Below are positions 60,824-64,000 of a stretch of DNA of 64,000 bases, in pieces. A model generated the notes under the pieces. It was not told where the DNA came from and searched no databases. It was given only the letters and a program-made list of their open reading frames with translations. Positions within the stretch are counted from its first letter, which is position 1. Each line of letters begins with the position of its first letter. This DNA is from Diadema setosum (taxonomy: Eukaryota > Echinodermata > Echinoidea > Diadematoida > Diadematidae), in assembly GCF_964275005.1 (NCBI RefSeq), contig NC_092693.1, forward strand, positions 30,764,173 through 30,828,172, in the 5' to 3' direction. Both the position numbers and the translations under genes were made by a program.

Positions 60824-61836
60824 GCAACACTTCTCCTTATCAATATGACAATCTTACAACAAATCTACTGAACAAATGATATGTCTTTCTGTTCTGGGGA
60901 TTTGCAATGACCACATTTAAACATATCCTGATGCCAAAATGTAGCTGAAGTGAAACGTCAGAAAAAGCCACTACAGCACTTCACTTGTCATTAATGCTCA
61001 TATCAGCAATGGCATGAGCAACTCTTATTACTTTTGGTTAACTATGTTATTCTACAGTCCTACATATTCGTATCTCTGTTGGCATACTCGAGTGCAGTTG
61101 GTATTTGGCAAGTTGTAGTAATTCTGTTTCAAGTTGGCAAGTCTATACAGCTAAACATTACTGGACTGTCATGCAATCAACAATGTTGTGTAAATCCCTC
61201 ATTCTAAAAATTGCACAAGGGTTTCCAGCAAAGTTTGTCATGCATGAACAAAACATTTTGTACGCAAGAGGCTGTTGAGTGATATTTCTACAAACAAAGC
61301 CTGTGGCCACTGTGATGCTATTTCTCGTGACAATGTCTCAGCATCCATACCAGTAAGGTAATGCCCATAAAAGTATAGTATTGTACAGAGCAATCAAACT
61401 AATGATGATCAACGGTTGCACATTAGATAAGTACATTCATTAATTAGTCGCAAATAATTGGTCTCCATATTTTTTAAAACAAATATCTGCTTTCCATGAC
61501 ACATTACGTTGGCATTCAAAAATTTTTTTTGGTAGTGGGTGAAACTGAGTAAAAAACAAAGGCATTGGTAAAAAAAAAAAATTGCAATCCCAATATATTC
61601 CTTTCCTGCCTCTTCCTTTTGCCTGTGCTGAAATGTATACTATATGCAGGTCCTCTGCAAGCAAGTACATTGTAGCAAGCATATTTGCATCGAAGTGGAA
61701 TTGCTTGAGGTCTTCGCATTTCCGCAATATGACATTACAGCATATGTGCAACATAAAGGTACACTGTACCAAAAGGCTCTACAAGTCCTTTGTGAAGGTG
61801 CACTAACAAAGAGAAAAAAGAAAAGAAAAAAACCCA
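58973..61836. other. Probable 3' UTR of the zinc-finger gene and intergenic sequence
   Basis: No coding exon was recognised. A (GT)n run lies at 60791-60822. The part nearest 61836 must include the 3' UTR of the C2H2 gene, but its end is not located. Confidence 0.45.
60791..60822. repeat. (GT)n microsatellite
   Basis: About 16 GT units. Confidence 0.95.
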
Positions 61837-63031
61837 CTATTTTTTGAGACACACTTTCTTCTTCACATGCTGTTCTATGTGCTCTGGAACATCCATAATG
61901 GTGATTGTTCGATAACTGCATTTGCGACACAGGAAGAATTCCAGCTGATATGGCTTCTGAGACCCCGAAGTGGTGCTGAGGCCCTTAGTGAAGTACTTCT
62001 CAATGATGTCGTTTTCAGTTACATAGAGTACACTCCCATCATCGTCAACATGAGGGCCGTTGCTCGTGCACTGCTCTGGGAGATTATGGCCTGGGCTTTC
62101 TGGGTGCAGTGGACTCCCGACGCTCTCCAAATCTGGCTTGCAAACCTCTTCCGTCGACTCCTCTCTCTGCTGGAGAGCAGCTTGTTTCACTAACGAGTCC
62201 AGTGGAGGAGGGTCACTTATGCTGATGCTATCCACAAAGGATACGCGCACTTCCTTGCCAATATGGCTCTGCAAGTGTTCTGTGAGATTAGCCCCACGGA
62301 GATCAGCTTTCCCGCACTTGGGGCACTTGTAACACTTGAGGCCAAAGCACTTGCCCTGTGGCAGGTCGGTTGTGTAGCTCATGAAGTAGGACTCCAAGTC
62401 ATCAAAAAACATGTTGATTGTGTCCCCCTGGTGGTCCAGGAGCTTATCCATAGACTTAAGGGCAGAGGTATCAGAGCTGACTACACTATCAGGTACAGGC
62501 AAAGCATTCAGTTGTGCCGTCTTGTTGTCACAAGCATGCATCACTTCATTCTCAGAAGCTGCGTGCTCCTCTCCTACACTCGCGGGTACAGGCGAAGCAT
62601 TCAGTTTTGCCGTCTCATTGTCACAATCATGCATCACTTCATTCTCAGTAGCTGTGCGCTCCTCTCCAGTTGCAATGTTCCCCTCGGAACAGTCTTTACC
62701 CTCTGGAATATCAAGGAGTTCCTCATCATCCAGTCCTGGTGCATTATCTTCCACACATTTGGGCTCAATACATTCATCACTCATGTCTACTCTGCTATGT
62801 GTTCCATCCCCGTCTGCATACGCTGAATTTGCATCATCAACACCAGCCGCAGGTTCCTCCTGTCCTTCTGGTAGATTCTCAAGTGTGTCCATGGCATCTG
62901 GAGGGGAACTATCTATTTCACAGGAATGCGGTCTGGAGGGGAGATGTTCTGTATCCATGGGGACTATCTCTTGATGGTTATTCCCTGCTGACTCCTCTGC
63001 AGTCTTGGCTGTTTCTCCCCCTTTGTGGATA
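61837..63031 (-). CDS. C2H2 zinc-finger protein, last exon (5' part outside window)
   Basis: The exon starts after a pyrimidine-rich acceptor ending cacaaag at 63032 and runs to a TAG at 61837-61839, about 397 codons. It is not recognised as a named gene. The first two-thirds are acidic and low in complexity (PMDTEHLPS, DDANSAYADGDGT, DDEELLDIPEGK), with a 31-residue segment present twice in tandem (62492-62677). Two separate C2H2 fingers follow: YKCPKCGKADLRGANLTEHL..H and FFLCRKCSYRTITIMDVPEH..H, both C-x2-C-x12-H-x3-H. The second sits 10 residues from the C-terminus, which ends in a basic KKKVCLKK tail. A nuclear, DNA- or RNA-binding role is inferred. The open frame upstream of the acceptor gives a tempting Met at 63067-63069, but it is intronic. 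Confidence 0.8.
62492..62677 (-). repeat. 93-bp in-frame tandem duplication in the zinc-finger gene
   Basis: Two units (62492-62584 and 62585-62677) encode GEE-AA/TA-ENEVMH-CDN-TA-LNA-PVP-SV, 31 residues each. The DNA is about 85-90% identical by eye and the frame is kept. Confidence 0.85.
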
Positions 63032-63094
63032 TTGATGGGAATCAAGATAAAAACAAAACAAAAATTCATTATTACACTTACTTACATTACTTAA

Positions 63095-63867
63095 CCCTAA
63101 CTAGGCCGGGCTATTCAGGTAGATGATAGAGCCGGGGGGGGGGGGCCTCCCAGGCCCCCCCCTCCGGATCTCGGCCGTCGACCGCGCGATCGCGACGAAA
63201 ATTGGCACACGCATTGCCTATGATGTAATCTAAAGTACCATGAAGTTAATTTTTTCAAAAATTATCATTTACACTAAATTATGCTAATTTATGCATAATG
63301 ATGCATGAAATCAGACAATTTGGTATAAATCACTAAATAAAGTTCAAAACAGGCACATTTTTTGTGTAAATATTCTTTTTAGTGTCCTTAGCAAATGTAA
63401 GAGAAAAAAATTGCGCAATCAGAAACAATTTCCTAAGTATTTTATTGTTTTTTGAATTTCTTATGTATTTCTTTGTTTTTTCGACTTTATGTTTTCCATT
63501 GTTTTTTCGATGAAATTTGTCCATGACATTGTTCCGAACAAGAAAATGCATTTTTAATTGATTTTAATCAATAAAACCCCAAAATAATCATGCTTTTATG
63601 AAGTTTGCCTGTAAACACAGTTTGCATTGAAATTGTACACAAATTCACGTTTTTGAGCAATTTTTGGTCTGACATGCACGTGCATATTTATGCGCAACTT
63701 CGGAACCGCGCACCCGGGCATCGCAAATTTGGTGTCAAAAGATGCGGGAGACCCGAAAGAAAAAAGTCATGAAACGTCGCGGCGATAGCTTCTCGCGATA
63801 GCGATACATCGCGCGAAACGTTGAGGGGGGGGGCCTCGGAGGCCCCCCCCCCCCGGCCTAGTTAGGG
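63095..63867. mobile_element. piggyBac-like miniature element
   Basis: 773 bases flanked by TTAA at 63091-63094 and 63868-63871. The ends CCCTAACTAGGCCGG and CCGGCCTAGTTAGGG start with CCCTA as in piggyBac. Subterminal GGGGGGCCTCCCAGGCCCCC and GGGGGCCTCGGAGGCCCC palindromes sit inside both ends. The interior is AT-rich with no transposase. It lies in the intron upstream of the C2H2 exon, only 60 bp from its acceptor. Confidence 0.8.
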
Positions 63868-64000
63868 TTAAGAGTCATTTGGCAACTGTTGATCCACTTG
63901 TTAAGCTACTGTTTACCCTCATATTCATTTAAAACATATACAATAGATCCTATCATGATTTGCACACAAATAACATGGCTGCATGTCAAGATGATTGATA

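Noticed and set aside
63032-63069. Met at the start of the zinc-finger frame (MNFCFVFILIP)
   Set aside because: This stretch is the pyrimidine-rich intron end before the acceptor; the open frame is accidental.

Overview
This is a eukaryotic, repeat-rich and AT-rich window: split genes with GT-AG introns, many short inverted-repeat transposons, microsatellites and one LTR element. The host genes are animal genes. The transposon mix fits an invertebrate deuterostome, most likely an echinoderm such as a sea urchin: a Gmr1-type Ty3/gypsy element with integrase ahead of reverse transcriptase, a Penelope-like GIY-YIG fragment, and several families of TA- and TTAA-flanked miniature elements. The organism is an inference; no sequence search was possible.

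Layout. (1) About 0.9-36.6 kb, minus strand: most of an RSPRY1 orthologue (RING finger and SPRY domain protein 1). Eleven coding exons could be placed by homology and by matching splice phases, plus a likely non-coding first exon at about 36.54-36.61 kb. The exon(s) for the C-terminal RING finger lie beyond the left edge. Its long introns hold most of the mobile DNA: nested miniature elements, a tRNA-derived SINE in tandem, TTAA-flanked palindromic elements, a Penelope-like fragment inside a 0.5-kb inverted repeat, a repeat array with an RFX/X-box-like palindrome about every 160 bp, and a GC-rich inverted-repeat element. (2) 36.7-44.3 kb: no gene recognised; microsatellites and hairpins. (3) 44,350-51,786, minus strand: a full-length but coding-broken Gmr1-like LTR retrotransposon with nearly identical 193/195-bp LTRs and a CTAAC target duplication, so a recent insertion. 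(4) 52,372-54,717, plus strand: a complete three-exon CFAP90 (C5orf49) orthologue, a small protein of motile cilia. (5) 54.7-61.8 kb: more inverted-repeat elements (one with a remnant of a Tc1-like transposase) and (TA)n tracts. (6) 61,837-63,031, minus strand: the last exon of an acidic protein with two C2H2 zinc fingers, whose 5' exons lie beyond the right edge. (7) 63,095-63,867: a piggyBac-like miniature element with TTAA duplications in the intron of that gene.

The three host genes do not form a pathway. RSPRY1 is a putative ubiquitin ligase, CFAP90 belongs to the axoneme, and the zinc-finger protein is of unknown role. No wholly new system was found. The most unusual structures are the INT-before-RT element, the phased X-box-like array, and the inverted Penelope-like composite.
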